From positions 1 to 5,724 of the forward strand of contig JBCCLI010000416.1 in the NCBI GenBank assembly GCA_039026975.1: a stretch of 5,724 nucleotides of DNA, in the 5' to 3' direction. A program made the position numbers and the translations under genes. Below are positions 1 through 5,724 of this stretch, piece after piece. Positions within the stretch are counted from its first letter, which is position 1, and every line of letters begins with the position of its first letter. This stretch comes from JBCBKZ01 sp039026975. GTDB taxonomy: Bacteria; Bacteroidota; Bacteroidia; J057. The notes under the pieces were generated by a model that saw only the letters and a program-made list of their open reading frames with translations, searched no databases and was not told the DNA's origin.

Positions 1-75
1 AGGGCTGAGTTGTACGTAAATGATAGAATGGTTTTCCGTGTAGCTCGCACCCTGGAGAAGGTTTGTGGTTCTTAG
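1..75 (+). CDS. 3' end of a gene, FGE-sulfatase/SUMF1-like C-terminus (partial)
   Basis: Frame 1 is open from the first base to a TAG at 73-75, giving 24 residues that begin RAELYVNDRM and end TLEKVCGS. The segment VFRVARTL resembles the closing (G)FRVAR(S/T)L strand of FGE-sulfatase (SUMF1/EgtB/PvdO-like) domains, where this element normally lies within a few residues of the C-terminus, as it does here. The usual Gly before FR is Val. In Bacteroidota and cyanobacteria such domains are often found with caspase, CHAT, TIR or TPR modules, and some are targets of diversity-generating retroelements; both statements are family knowledge. Only a short tail is visible, so neither active-site residues nor the upstream architecture can be judged. 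It could instead be an unrelated protein ending in a similar short motif. It converges on the minus-strand nuclease gene. Confidence 0.5.
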   Translation, partial: RAELYVNDRMVFRVARTLEKVCGS

Positions 76-110
76 CGCGGCCTGCGCTCATTCTCCCTGG
101 TTTTCCTTTT
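49..110 (+). terminator. Nested stem-loop over the stop codon with a T-rich tail, possible terminator
   Basis: An inner perfect hairpin AGCGC (74-78), loop GGCCT, GCGCT (84-88) is enclosed by GGAGAA (54-59) pairing with TTCTCC (91-96), and then, across a CT/CT internal loop, by ACC (49-51) pairing with GGT (99-101). A T-rich tail (TTTTCCTTTT, 101-110) follows directly. The structure includes the last codons and the TAG of the upstream gene. It could end that gene's transcript, but the T tract is broken by CC and the inner stem has only 5 bp. The 14-base left side of the internal loop (60-73) also weakens it. Confidence 0.35.
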
Positions 111-132
111 AATGTACAGGAATACTAAAAGG
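105..132. repeat. 7-bp inverted repeat between the convergent genes
   Basis: CCTTTTA (105-111) and TAAAAGG (126-132) are perfect reverse complements around a 14-base loop in the short space between the two convergent genes. It could act as a weak bidirectional transcription end, but it is AT-rich and could be chance. On the minus strand the nuclease gene's TAA is followed at once by a run of eight T (146-153 read in reverse) with no good hairpin just before it. Confidence 0.25.
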
Positions 133-153
133 TCTATGCCTGGCCAAAAAAAA

Positions 154-1152
154 TTATGACTGCTTCGCAAAATGCTTCCGGCTCCACCTGAGTACCCATA
201 TCAAAACATAGATAGCCGCTAAAATGAAAGGAATGGACTGTATATAGGGCCATAAGTACGTTAAAATGGGGAGATCTCTTCCCTGATAGCTGTATTCTTT
301 CCACCAGCTATCTTTCAACAGACGTTCACTGACAAGCCATACAGGCGCAAAAAGAATAATCCCAATCAGGGTATAGCTGAGCCTTTTTTTGTTTCCCCTA
401 ACCTGAAATAACTTATGGCTTCTCATAAACATCATCCCAAACAGGAGACTGAGAATAGAAGCAATGACGGAGATAGCCTGAAAAATCACCTTATGGTCAA
501 AGTCCTGCTTAGGGAAGGTGGCAGCTAGCTGCTGCATGACAGTATCATGATAAACCACAGCTACTTGACTTAGACCTACTGTACTGATGGTGATGATGAG
601 ACCGTAAAGTAGGGTGTCAGACAGGATGGGATGTCTAAACCACTTCCCAAACCTCCTTTTGAGTCTGTAGAAAAAGGTGTTTTCCTCCTTAAACTTTGGG
701 ATACGATCTAGTTGGTTTTTATCACGTTCATGAATAAGCTCGTCCCACACTTCATAATAGGCATCTCTATCCCCTGAAGTGGCCCACACAAATTCTGCAT
801 TAGTGGCTGCAGCGTATGAAAAGCCCTGGTCCACTGCCCCATCAAAGACTTTATCAGAAATATTCTCCTTTTTACATTCTACTACTATGTAGGGATCTTT
901 ACAATCATCATCCTTGAATACTACTACGTCTGCTTCCCTGCTAGAAGAGCCTATCTTTACTTCTTCTGATACTTTTACCCTTTCTGGAGGATATCGATAA
1001 TCATAAATAAGACTCAGAAATGTGTTGAGCTGAACCTTTTCCTCAGGATTACTGTATCTGCGGGTTTTGACGTGAGGAAGGTAGGTGATAGTATTTTTGC
1101 TTTCGTCCAGAATAATAAATCGGTCTCTGATTCCTTTTTTTATGAGGCTCAT
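154..1152 (-). CDS. Membrane-anchored HsdR-N-type PD-(D/E)XK nuclease
   Basis: This is a 332-residue protein. Residues ~33-128 match the type I restriction HsdR N-terminal (HSDR_N) nuclease domain: PEEKVQ at 36-41, the acidic strand READVVVF with D75, the E-x-K strand IVVECKK with E92 and K94, the QxxxY element Q109/Y113, and ATSG at 124-127 in place of the usual TNG. All expected PD-(D/E)XK residues are present, so it is probably catalytically competent. There is no helicase/translocase region, so it is not a full HsdR. A basic linker (KRRFGKWFR, 165-173) leads to four predicted membrane helices (~178-200, 222-243, 258-279, 301-323), so the nuclease would be tethered at the inner membrane. 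The start is fixed because an in-frame TAG lies immediately before the ATG; no Shine-Dalgarno is seen. It is divergent from the CHAT/TPR pair. DNA (or RNA) cleavage is inferred from the family; the target is unknown. Confidence 0.85.
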   Translation of the reverse strand: MSLIKKGIRDRFIILDESKNTITYLPHVKTRRYSNPEEKVQLNTFLSLIYDYRYPPERVKVSEEVKIGSSSREADVVVFKDDDCKDPYIVVECKKENISDKVFDGAVDQGFSYAAATNAEFVWATSGDRDAYYEVWDELIHERDKNQLDRIPKFKEENTFFYRLKRRFGKWFRHPILSDTLLYGLIITISTVGLSQVAVVYHDTVMQQLAATFPKQDFDHKVIFQAISVIASILSLLFGMMFMRSHKLFQVRGNKKRLSYTLIGIILFAPVWLVSERLLKDSWWKEYSYQGRDLPILTYLWPYIQSIPFILAAIYVLIWVLRWSRKHFAKQS

Positions 1153-1163
1153 CTATGTGCTTT

Positions 1164-1192
1164 GAATATTCGGAATAAATAAAGTGAATATT
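1164..1192. promoter_or_regulatory. Paired GAATATT sites upstream of the nuclease gene, possible operator
   Basis: GAATATTC (1164-1171, a perfect 8-bp palindrome) is followed by GAATATTT (1186-1193), with starts 22 bp apart, about two helical turns. They lie 12-41 bases upstream of the minus-strand start codon. A third copy, GAATATTG, lies at 1694-1701, just before the TAnnTTTG-like box on the side of the CHAT gene. Shared operator sites for both divergent units are possible. The motif is AT-rich, so chance is a real alternative. Confidence 0.25.
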
Positions 1193-1353
1193 TTATCTAG
1201 CTACAATCTAGGAGGGAAATAATTAGGCTTGAATTTCACCTACTCTCAGGCGGATAATGACAGCTGGAAAAGCCTTTTGAGATAAGGATAAATATTTCAT
1301 GTAAATTCCATTTAAGAAAAAATGATATTAATGGGAATCTAGTCATTAAAAAC

Positions 1354-1394
1354 CTTCATGCGAAATGAATAAAAGAATCATGAAGCATATTTCG
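1354..1394. other. Interleaved inverted repeats with H-type pseudoknot geometry
   Basis: CTTCATG (1354-1360) is the exact reverse complement of CATGAAG (1379-1385). CGAAAT (1361-1366), which abuts the first arm, is the exact reverse complement of ATTTCG (1389-1394). The order arm1-arm2-arm1'-arm2' is that of an H-type pseudoknot with 7- and 6-bp stems, a 12-base and a 3-base connector. A competing local hairpin TTCAT-GCGAA-ATGAA (1355-1369) also exists. Whether this stretch is transcribed is unknown. Confidence 0.3.
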
Positions 1395-1706
1395 TTAATG
1401 AGTATGTAAAAGCGCATGTAAGGGTAGCTAAATCCTTTAGGGATATCCTCATTCGTGTGAACATACCCAGTCGATTTACTATTTCATGCTAATTCCTTAT
1501 GAGTTAGTGAGGAGGCAAGGCTTTGTAGAGGAAAGGACTTATGTTTTCCTATTCTTCACTCAGAAGATATATAGCTCACTCTAATTTTACTGGCAGGTAA
1601 GTGGGATATAGTTCCTATAACAGGATTTGGAACGGCTAGGTGGAGGAAGGAATGGGATTAAATTAAGGCTTATTTTCAATTCTACTTACACCTGAATATT
1701 GAGTAA

Positions 1707-1714
1707 TAATTTTG
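1707..1714 (+). promoter_or_regulatory. TAnnTTTG-type -7 box, candidate promoter for the CHAT/TPR operon
   Basis: TAATTTTG fits the Bacteroidota -7 consensus TAnnTTTG and points toward the CHAT gene. No TTG -33 element sits at the expected distance upstream, and it would give a leader of roughly 205 bases. That leader would contain the hairpin elements at 1730-1742, 1799-1823 and 1863-1885. An exact match somewhere in a region of this length is not unlikely by chance. Confidence 0.25.
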
Positions 1715-1798
1715 TTGTTTTTCATCATGGAGAATCATTCTCATCTAATACCTTTCCAAGAAAGAGAAACAAGAGAGGCCAAGATATAAGAGTTAAGC

Positions 1799-1823
1799 AG
1801 GAAGGATCATCTTCCTTTGGAAG
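1799..1823 (+). promoter_or_regulatory. Two mutually exclusive hairpins (repeat-complement-repeat)
   Basis: AGGAAG (1799-1804) can pair with CTTCCT (1811-1816) across a GATCAT loop, or CTTCC (1811-1815) can instead pair with GGAAG (1819-1823) across a TTT loop. The central arm is shared, so only one hairpin can form at a time, as in attenuators or switches. It lies about 105 bases before the CHAT start. No T tract follows, so a simple terminator is not supported. Confidence 0.3.
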
Positions 1824-1862
1824 CGGAGTCATGTGTAGGAGACCACAAGAAACATACACCTA

Positions 1863-1885
1863 AGTAGTACTACTTTTCAGTAGTA
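1863..1885 (+). promoter_or_regulatory. Perfect 12-bp palindrome overlapping a 7-bp hairpin, possible operator or switch
   Basis: AGTAGTACTACT (1863-1874) is a perfect palindrome and so a candidate dimer-binding operator. Its right half also forms TACTACT (1868-1874), loop TTTC, AGTAGTA (1879-1885). The result is the same repeat-complement-repeat design as the element at 1799-1823. It ends 41 bases before the CHAT start codon, where it could affect promoter binding or access of ribosomes. Confidence 0.35.
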
Positions 1886-1926
1886 GAGAATCAGATAACA
1901 GTATGAATCCCTAACAGTAGGCAGGT

Positions 1927-3474
1927 ATGCAGTCATACATGAAGTGTAAAATTGTATTTAAGAACGCAGAAGGGTTTACCTATACAGACTCATTAATAGA
2001 GGAGTCCATCGAGGGTAAGCTGTCTACGGATTCACTGGTAGGGCATACCATAGATAAGTTTATGTCATGGATCAGCCAGGCAGATGCAAAAACCTCTCCC
2101 TCCTTCAGCGGTCTTCCATGGGAAATGTTAGGCTTACAGCTATACGAATACCTATTCCCGCCTAATTCTGCCACCAGGAAGGCATTTGAAAACTGTCTGG
2201 AGGCTATTCAGAAGCTAAGAAAGGTAGATCCTTCCAAGACCCTTAGTATCTACCTAACATTTATGAATTCCGCAGATAGCCTAAAGAAGGTTCCGTGGGA
2301 ATTTTTAGTTATCCCAAATCGGAAAGAGAGAACTGGAAGTAGTTGGGCTAGAGAAGAGACAGGGATTTTACTAAACAGAGTGCTTCCTGAGTCCAGATTA
2401 GAGAGGATAGGAGTAGAGGATACCCAGCTTAGAATTTTGGTAGTAGGCTCTTTTTCACCTAAGCAAGACGGGAGGCAGGGAGAAGGTTTAATCAAAGAAA
2501 TCCGCAAGCTTCATACTGAAGAACGGATGAATATAGCCTATCTGCTTTCATCAGAGAGTGAAGGTGATCGTAAGCCTACCTATGCTAATATAGAACGGGA
2601 GCTAGCATCTTTCCGTCCACATGTATTTGTATATGTAGGAGCTGTTAAGGATGGGAAATTGGGACTAGTAGAAAAGCCAGATTCTGTAGATTCTATTTCC
2701 TTCCATGATATTAACCTGCCAGAAATAGTCTGGACAGAAGTAGGCGCTTTCACTAACATAGTGAGTACTCATACTCCTTCTACTACCTTCTTACTACCCT
2801 TATTACCTGGGCAGCTCTCTACTAAGGGAGCCTTCTCCCAAGAGGATTGGATGCTCCTGGATGAGACGTTCCCTGCCTTAGGTCGCTTTCAGTTTGACCT
2901 GAAGGTAGAAGACCAAAGTATTTTTCTAACTAGCTTTTTCCGGGCACTAGCCGAGGGAAAATCTGTGGGAGAAGCAGGCAAGGAAGGTAGGCAAGCCCTT
3001 GCAAACAGGGTAGAATTTGGTCGTGCCAGCTGGGGGAGTAGGAGTTTTGCTTCACCTGTGTATTACATGCACGGGCAGGAAGAAGGAGCCTTGGTAAAAG
3101 GCATTGAAAAAAAGGAAGATGAAGGGCAAACAGAGGATGTTCAGTTGAGTGAAAAAAAGATAAGCTGTCCTAATTGTGGACATCATATACAAGAAGGTCA
3201 AAGTCGTTGTATTAATATCAGTTGTAGGCATAAACTTCTTAACTGCCCTGTGTGCAGTGAAGTGATGTCAGCCACTAATGGCATTTGTGCTAATTGTGCG
3301 TACAGGACAGGAGAAGTAGAGTTATTTCCCAGAACGGTGGTCAGGGCGGAAAGCAGCCAACAGACCCTTTCCCCTATGGAAAATGGGAAATCAGTTAGTG
3401 GAGCAGGGACTCTTTCCATGCCAGCACCTCACTTAGCGCCGCTAGCGGTTGAAAGCTATGCAAAAGAAAGCTGA
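1927..3474 (+). CDS. CHAT-fold protein with degenerate active site and C-terminal double zinc ribbon
   Basis: This is a 515-residue soluble protein. Residues ~62-385 read as a CHAT (caspase-like) domain: LGLQLYEYLFPP (68-79) and KVPWEFL (121-127) match the LG-LF-LFPG and LPWELL blocks; LRILVVGSFSP (168-178) is the first core strand; KDGKLGL (241-247) follows the usual GHG strand; RALAEGKSVGEA (339-350) and SPVYYMHG (376-383) are the closing blocks. The catalytic His position is Ala239 (V-G-A-V instead of S-G-H-G). No Cys exists from residue 91 to 413, so the Cys-His dyad is absent and proteolysis is not expected. Eight Cys form two zinc ribbons (414/417/428/433 and 440/443/454/457); the last ~50 residues are low-complexity. 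An in-frame TAG at 1918-1920 bounds the start; ATG 1927 or 1939 are both possible. It is first in an operon with the TPR gene. Likely role: sensing or scaffolding, by inference. Confidence 0.8.
   Translation: MQSYMKCKIVFKNAEGFTYTDSLIEESIEGKLSTDSLVGHTIDKFMSWISQADAKTSPSFSGLPWEMLGLQLYEYLFPPNSATRKAFENCLEAIQKLRKVDPSKTLSIYLTFMNSADSLKKVPWEFLVIPNRKERTGSSWAREETGILLNRVLPESRLERIGVEDTQLRILVVGSFSPKQDGRQGEGLIKEIRKLHTEERMNIAYLLSSESEGDRKPTYANIERELASFRPHVFVYVGAVKDGKLGLVEKPDSVDSISFHDINLPEIVWTEVGAFTNIVSTHTPSTTFLLPLLPGQLSTKGAFSQEDWMLLDETFPALGRFQFDLKVEDQSIFLTSFFRALAEGKSVGEAGKEGRQALANRVEFGRASWGSRSFASPVYYMHGQEEGALVKGIEKKEDEGQTEDVQLSEKKISCPNCGHHIQEGQSRCINISCRHKLLNCPVCSEVMSATNGICANCAYRTGEVELFPRTVVRAESSQQTLSPMENGKSVSGAGTLSMPAPHLAPLAVESYAKES
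3166..3297 (+). other. Tandem zinc-ribbon segment of the CHAT protein
   Basis: Two four-cysteine units lie back to back: CPNC-x10-C-x4-C (residues 414-433) and CPVC-x10-C-x2-C (440-457), separated by six residues. The spacing resembles the double zinc ribbon (DZR) seen as a small structural or nucleic-acid/protein-binding module. The charged stretch just before (residues ~389-411, with KKEDEG and SEKK) looks like a flexible linker to the CHAT domain. Confidence 0.8.
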
Positions 3475-3492
3475 TACTAATCCATTTAGAAG

Positions 3493-5724
3493 ATGATAAA
3501 GGAAAACAGGGTAAATCGTTGGGCATTAGAAGCATATCAGCAGGCAGTAGAAAAAGGAATAGATATGGTTCAGGCTACCGCTGCCATAGAGGAGATTAAA
3601 TCACTCATGCAGGCAGAGGTAGATCCCTTTATCCAGTGGAAAAGCTTTGATAGTAATATTGGGAAAACCCAGAATGAGGGGCTGATGGGGTTATTGGAAG
3701 AGTTGAGAGCTGCCTTTAAAGAGGAAGTCCTGGAAGAAGAGAGAGAATGGTTGGCGAGCATTGATCTTGGCGTACCCCTGGTGTGGAATAGCTGGCTAAG
3801 GAAGCTAGGAAAAGCCCTGGTCAACTGGAGAATAGATTTATGCAAAACTCTGCTGAATGTAGGGGCTGTCCCCCTGGAGAAACAAATCCATACCGCCAGG
3901 CTTAATGAAAAAATTCTCCTACTGGCTGATAACAGATATACAGAAGGATACGCGGTACTAAAGGAACTGGCTTCCTATGATTGCCTTGACAGTGAGGACA
4001 GGGTAGGACTTCTGCTCATGGGAGCTGGTATTTGGTTGCACTACTTCAAGCTACCAGAAGAGGCCCTGAGTTGGATTTCAGAAGCTAAAAAGATTGAGGC
4101 CTCTTCTGTTTCTATCCTGGATACGGAGGGATTATATTTTCTCTCAAAAGAATCATGGGAGTTAGCTGAGAAAAAATGTAGGAAGGCCCTGGATATGTCC
4201 CTTTCGGGGCATTTGGCAGATCTACATCTGGGAGATATATGCCTGGAAACTGGTGAATTATCAGCTGCGCGTAGCTGGTATGAGAAGGGACTTAATAGAA
4301 TTCCAGGAGAGGTGGAGACTTACCTGAGAATGATTAGATACTATGCCAGACAAGAGCATAAGCAGCGGTTCCTGTACAAGGTGCCTGAACTAGCAGAAAA
4401 GGCAGCTAAAATAGTTCCTGATCATACTTATAACATATGGGTAGAGGTAGGGAATGCTTTTCAGGCAAATGGCCTCACACAACAAGCCATTAACTGGTAC
4501 AAAAAAGCTGAATCATGGTCTCCCAAAGCGCTTTCTGCTCGCCTCCAAAAAGGGCAGGCTTATCTCTCTATTCAGGAATATGAGAAGGCTGAAGATACTT
4601 TCCACGAATTAATAGATGATTTTCCTAAAAACTATGAAGGCTATGGAGCCCTAGCCTGGAGTAAGGAAGTGCAGGGGAGCTGGTCAGATGCCATAGCCTA
4701 CTATGAACAGGGGCTCTCTGTAAGGCCACAATGGGATATATCCATCAGGAAAAGAATGGCTGAGGTGAAGCTCAGCAGGTTTGGAAGCATATATGAGGAT
4801 GCACCTAAGGATGGGACCTACTTTTCAGATATTCTCCAGTTAGAAGAAGAATTCATTCAGCTATTTAAAGAAGATCAAGAGGATATTCTCCTGCTAGATC
4901 AGTTAGATACGCTAGCTAACATGTACCTGGAGGCCAGGGAGTTAAATAAAGCTATTCAGATTTATGAAAAAATAGCTGCCTTAGCAGAGAGGAAGACCAA
5001 GGCAGATTATGAAAATAGGATTGGGAATATCTATTATGAACTGGGGGATTTTGAAAGAGCTAGTGAGTATTATCATAATGCCATAGCGGGCAAACCTAAT
5101 GAGGCCGTTTTCTATGCTAATTTGGGCCTGAGTGCAGAGCAGCAGGGAGATATACCTCTGGCAAAAGTACAACTAGGGAAAGCCTTAAACTTAGCGCCGG
5201 ATCAAGCCACATACCTGCATTCTCTTGGACTTTTACATCTTCAGGAAAAAGAGATAGAGAAGGCTATTTATTTCCTCACTTCAGCTGTAGAAAAAAGCCA
5301 GCGTACGGCAGCCTTCCATGCTAATCTGGGCCTGGCACTAAGGCTAAATGGAAGATGGAAAGAAGCAGAAACCCATTTGGGGAAAGCTATTTCTCTTATG
5401 CCCTCTAATCCAGAGTTTTATAATAACCTGGGCTTAGTTAAAGAAAAACTACACGAAGAGGAAGAAGCACTGGCTGCTTTCCGTCAAGCAGTAGAACTTA
5501 CGCCTGATTCAGCTCCATACCTGGCTAACCTAGGTCAGGCGCTAGCAAGGGTGGGAGAGTACGAGGAGGCAGAAAGTAGCCTGCTTGCATCCCTCAAGTT
5601 AGTGGAGAATCAGCCAGAGGTAGTTCATAACCTGGGGTTGGTATATACTTACCTTAGCAGGTATGAGGAAGCCTGTGAAAGGCTGGAGGAAGCCTTGCAT
5701 CTGTCTCCTGATAATCCTCTTTTC
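3493..5724 (+). CDS. Large TPR-repeat protein (3'-truncated by the window end)
   Basis: The frame stays open for 744 codons to the last base, so the C-terminus is unknown. Residues ~1-135 are helical and unassigned (MIKENRVNRW start, acidic EEVLEEERE at 78-86). Degenerate TPR-like helices begin near 140. Recognisable units include 219-253, 243-271 (LADLHLGDICLETGELSAAR), 313-345, 346-380 and 381-413. A non-TPR insertion follows at ~425-465, then TPRs start near 470 and 503. From 537 the units start at 537, 571, 605, 639, 673 and 707, an almost exact 34-residue ladder with the consensus NLGLxL...G...EA...L.KAL.L.P. No membrane segment or signal peptide is seen. TPR arrays bind partner proteins; the obvious partner is the CHAT protein encoded 18 bases upstream. 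An in-frame TAG at 3487-3489 makes ATG 3493 the first possible start. A fused enzymatic domain beyond the edge cannot be excluded. Confidence 0.85.
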   Translation, partial: MIKENRVNRWALEAYQQAVEKGIDMVQATAAIEEIKSLMQAEVDPFIQWKSFDSNIGKTQNEGLMGLLEELRAAFKEEVLEEEREWLASIDLGVPLVWNSWLRKLGKALVNWRIDLCKTLLNVGAVPLEKQIHTARLNEKILLLADNRYTEGYAVLKELASYDCLDSEDRVGLLLMGAGIWLHYFKLPEEALSWISEAKKIEASSVSILDTEGLYFLSKESWELAEKKCRKALDMSLSGHLADLHLGDICLETGELSAARSWYEKGLNRIPGEVETYLRMIRYYARQEHKQRFLYKVPELAEKAAKIVPDHTYNIWVEVGNAFQANGLTQQAINWYKKAESWSPKALSARLQKGQAYLSIQEYEKAEDTFHELIDDFPKNYEGYGALAWSKEVQGSWSDAIAYYEQGLSVRPQWDISIRKRMAEVKLSRFGSIYEDAPKDGTYFSDILQLEEEFIQLFKEDQEDILLLDQLDTLANMYLEARELNKAIQIYEKIAALAERKTKADYENRIGNIYYELGDFERASEYYHNAIAGKPNEAVFYANLGLSAEQQGDIPLAKVQLGKALNLAPDQATYLHSLGLLHLQEKEIEKAIYFLTSAVEKSQRTAAFHANLGLALRLNGRWKEAETHLGKAISLMPSNPEFYNNLGLVKEKLHEEEEALAAFRQAVELTPDSAPYLANLGQALARVGEYEEAESSLLASLKLVENQPEVVHNLGLVYTYLSRYEEACERLEEALHLSPDNPLF
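5101..5712 (+). repeat. Six near-regular 102-base TPR units
   Basis: The units start at 5101, 5203, 5305, 5407, 5509 and 5611 and each encodes a 34-residue TPR. DNA similarity survives in places: ATGCTAAT(T/C)TGGGCCTG occurs at 5114-5130 and 5318-5334, exactly two units (204 bases) apart with a single synonymous difference. This suggests expansion by internal duplication. Elsewhere the units have diverged. Confidence 0.7.

Larger units (their letters stand above)
1153..1926. other. 774-base divergent intergenic region, no gene, many small inverted repeats
   Basis: All frames are broken by frequent stops and I see no credible coding region. The stretch is more AT-rich than its flanks. Besides the elements listed separately, it holds these short inverted repeats. 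Positions 1305-1312 pair with 1330-1338 through one bulged G. CTAAA-TCC-TTTAG lies at 1428-1440. The 8-bp palindrome GGATATCC is at 1441-1448. AGGAAA/TTTCCT is at 1529-1534 and 1545-1550. TATAG-TTC-CTATA at 1607-1619 overlaps GTTCC/GGAAC at 1611-1615 and 1629-1633. GAGAAT-C-ATTCTC lies at 1730-1742. It must contain the promoters of both divergent units and is long enough for an untranslated structured RNA, though nothing here identifies a known RNA family. Confidence 0.6.

Noticed and set aside
154..1152. Complete type I restriction subunit HsdR, with HsdM/HsdS expected nearby
   Set aside because: The protein ends after the nuclease domain and four membrane helices; no helicase motifs, methylase or specificity subunit are in the window.
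1441..1584. Open stretch with a possible 32-residue ORF from ATG 1486 (MLIPYELVRRQG...)
   Set aside because: It is short, has no ribosome site, no recognisable motif and lies in an AT-rich region full of stops in neighbouring frames; chance is the simpler explanation.
1153..1926. Insertion-sequence remnant in the long intergenic region
   Set aside because: I found no terminal inverted repeats with flanking target duplications and no transposase-like residues in any frame.
1927..3474. Active CHAT protease (caspase-like, Csx29-type)
   Set aside because: There is no cysteine between residues 91 and 413 and the GHG histidine position is Ala239, so the catalytic dyad is missing.
1980..3845. Minus-strand open frames at 1980-2174, 2250-2507, 3198-3419 and 3570-3845
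   Set aside because: They are antisense to the CHAT and TPR genes, have no domain-like sequence, and the plus-strand frames show clear protein families.
4981..5172. Minus-strand open frame of 63 codons, hydrophobic
   Set aside because: It is antisense to well-conserved TPR units; its hydrophobic character follows from the complementary codons.
5101..5724. Regular 102-base spacing as a possible tandem DNA repeat or CRISPR-like array
   Set aside because: The period equals three times the 34-residue TPR unit, the reading frame is open throughout, and the units are too diverged at DNA level for a CRISPR array.

Overview
The window looks like an accessory 'conflict/defence-type' locus from a bacterium. 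I infer Bacteroidota (Cytophagales-like): base composition is moderate, AGA/AGG codons are common for Arg, no start has a strong Shine-Dalgarno, and the one promoter-like box is of the Bacteroidota TAnnTTTG type. This placement is an inference from style, not from a marker gene.

Layout. Positions 1-75 (+) hold the last 24 codons of a gene cut by the window edge; its end (FRVARTL) resembles the C-terminus of formylglycine-generating-enzyme (FGE/SUMF1)-like domains. A nested stem-loop (49-101) covers its stop codon. A gene on the minus strand (154-1152) converges on it and encodes an HsdR-N-type PD-(D/E)XK nuclease domain with all expected residues, joined to four predicted membrane helices. 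A 774-base stretch without a gene (1153-1926) follows; it is AT-rich and unusually full of small inverted repeats, and it separates that gene from a divergent plus-strand pair. The pair is a 515-residue CHAT-fold protein ending in two zinc ribbons (1927-3474) and, 18 bases later, a large TPR protein that is still open at the window end (3493-5724, 744 codons seen).

How it may work together (inference). CHAT plus TPR is the architecture of caspase-like proteases such as the CRISPR-associated Csx29. Here the two halves are separate genes, and the CHAT domain lacks both catalytic residues: there is no cysteine at all between residues 91 and 413, and the usual GHG histidine position is Ala. The CHAT protein is therefore more likely a binding or scaffold subunit than a protease. 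The TPR protein would be its partner, and the membrane-tethered nuclease is a possible, unproven effector. No CRISPR array, transposase, tRNA or rRNA was seen. The most novel-looking items are the pseudo-CHAT/double-zinc-ribbon protein, its pairing with the TPR protein, and the membrane-anchored nuclease across the shared regulatory region.
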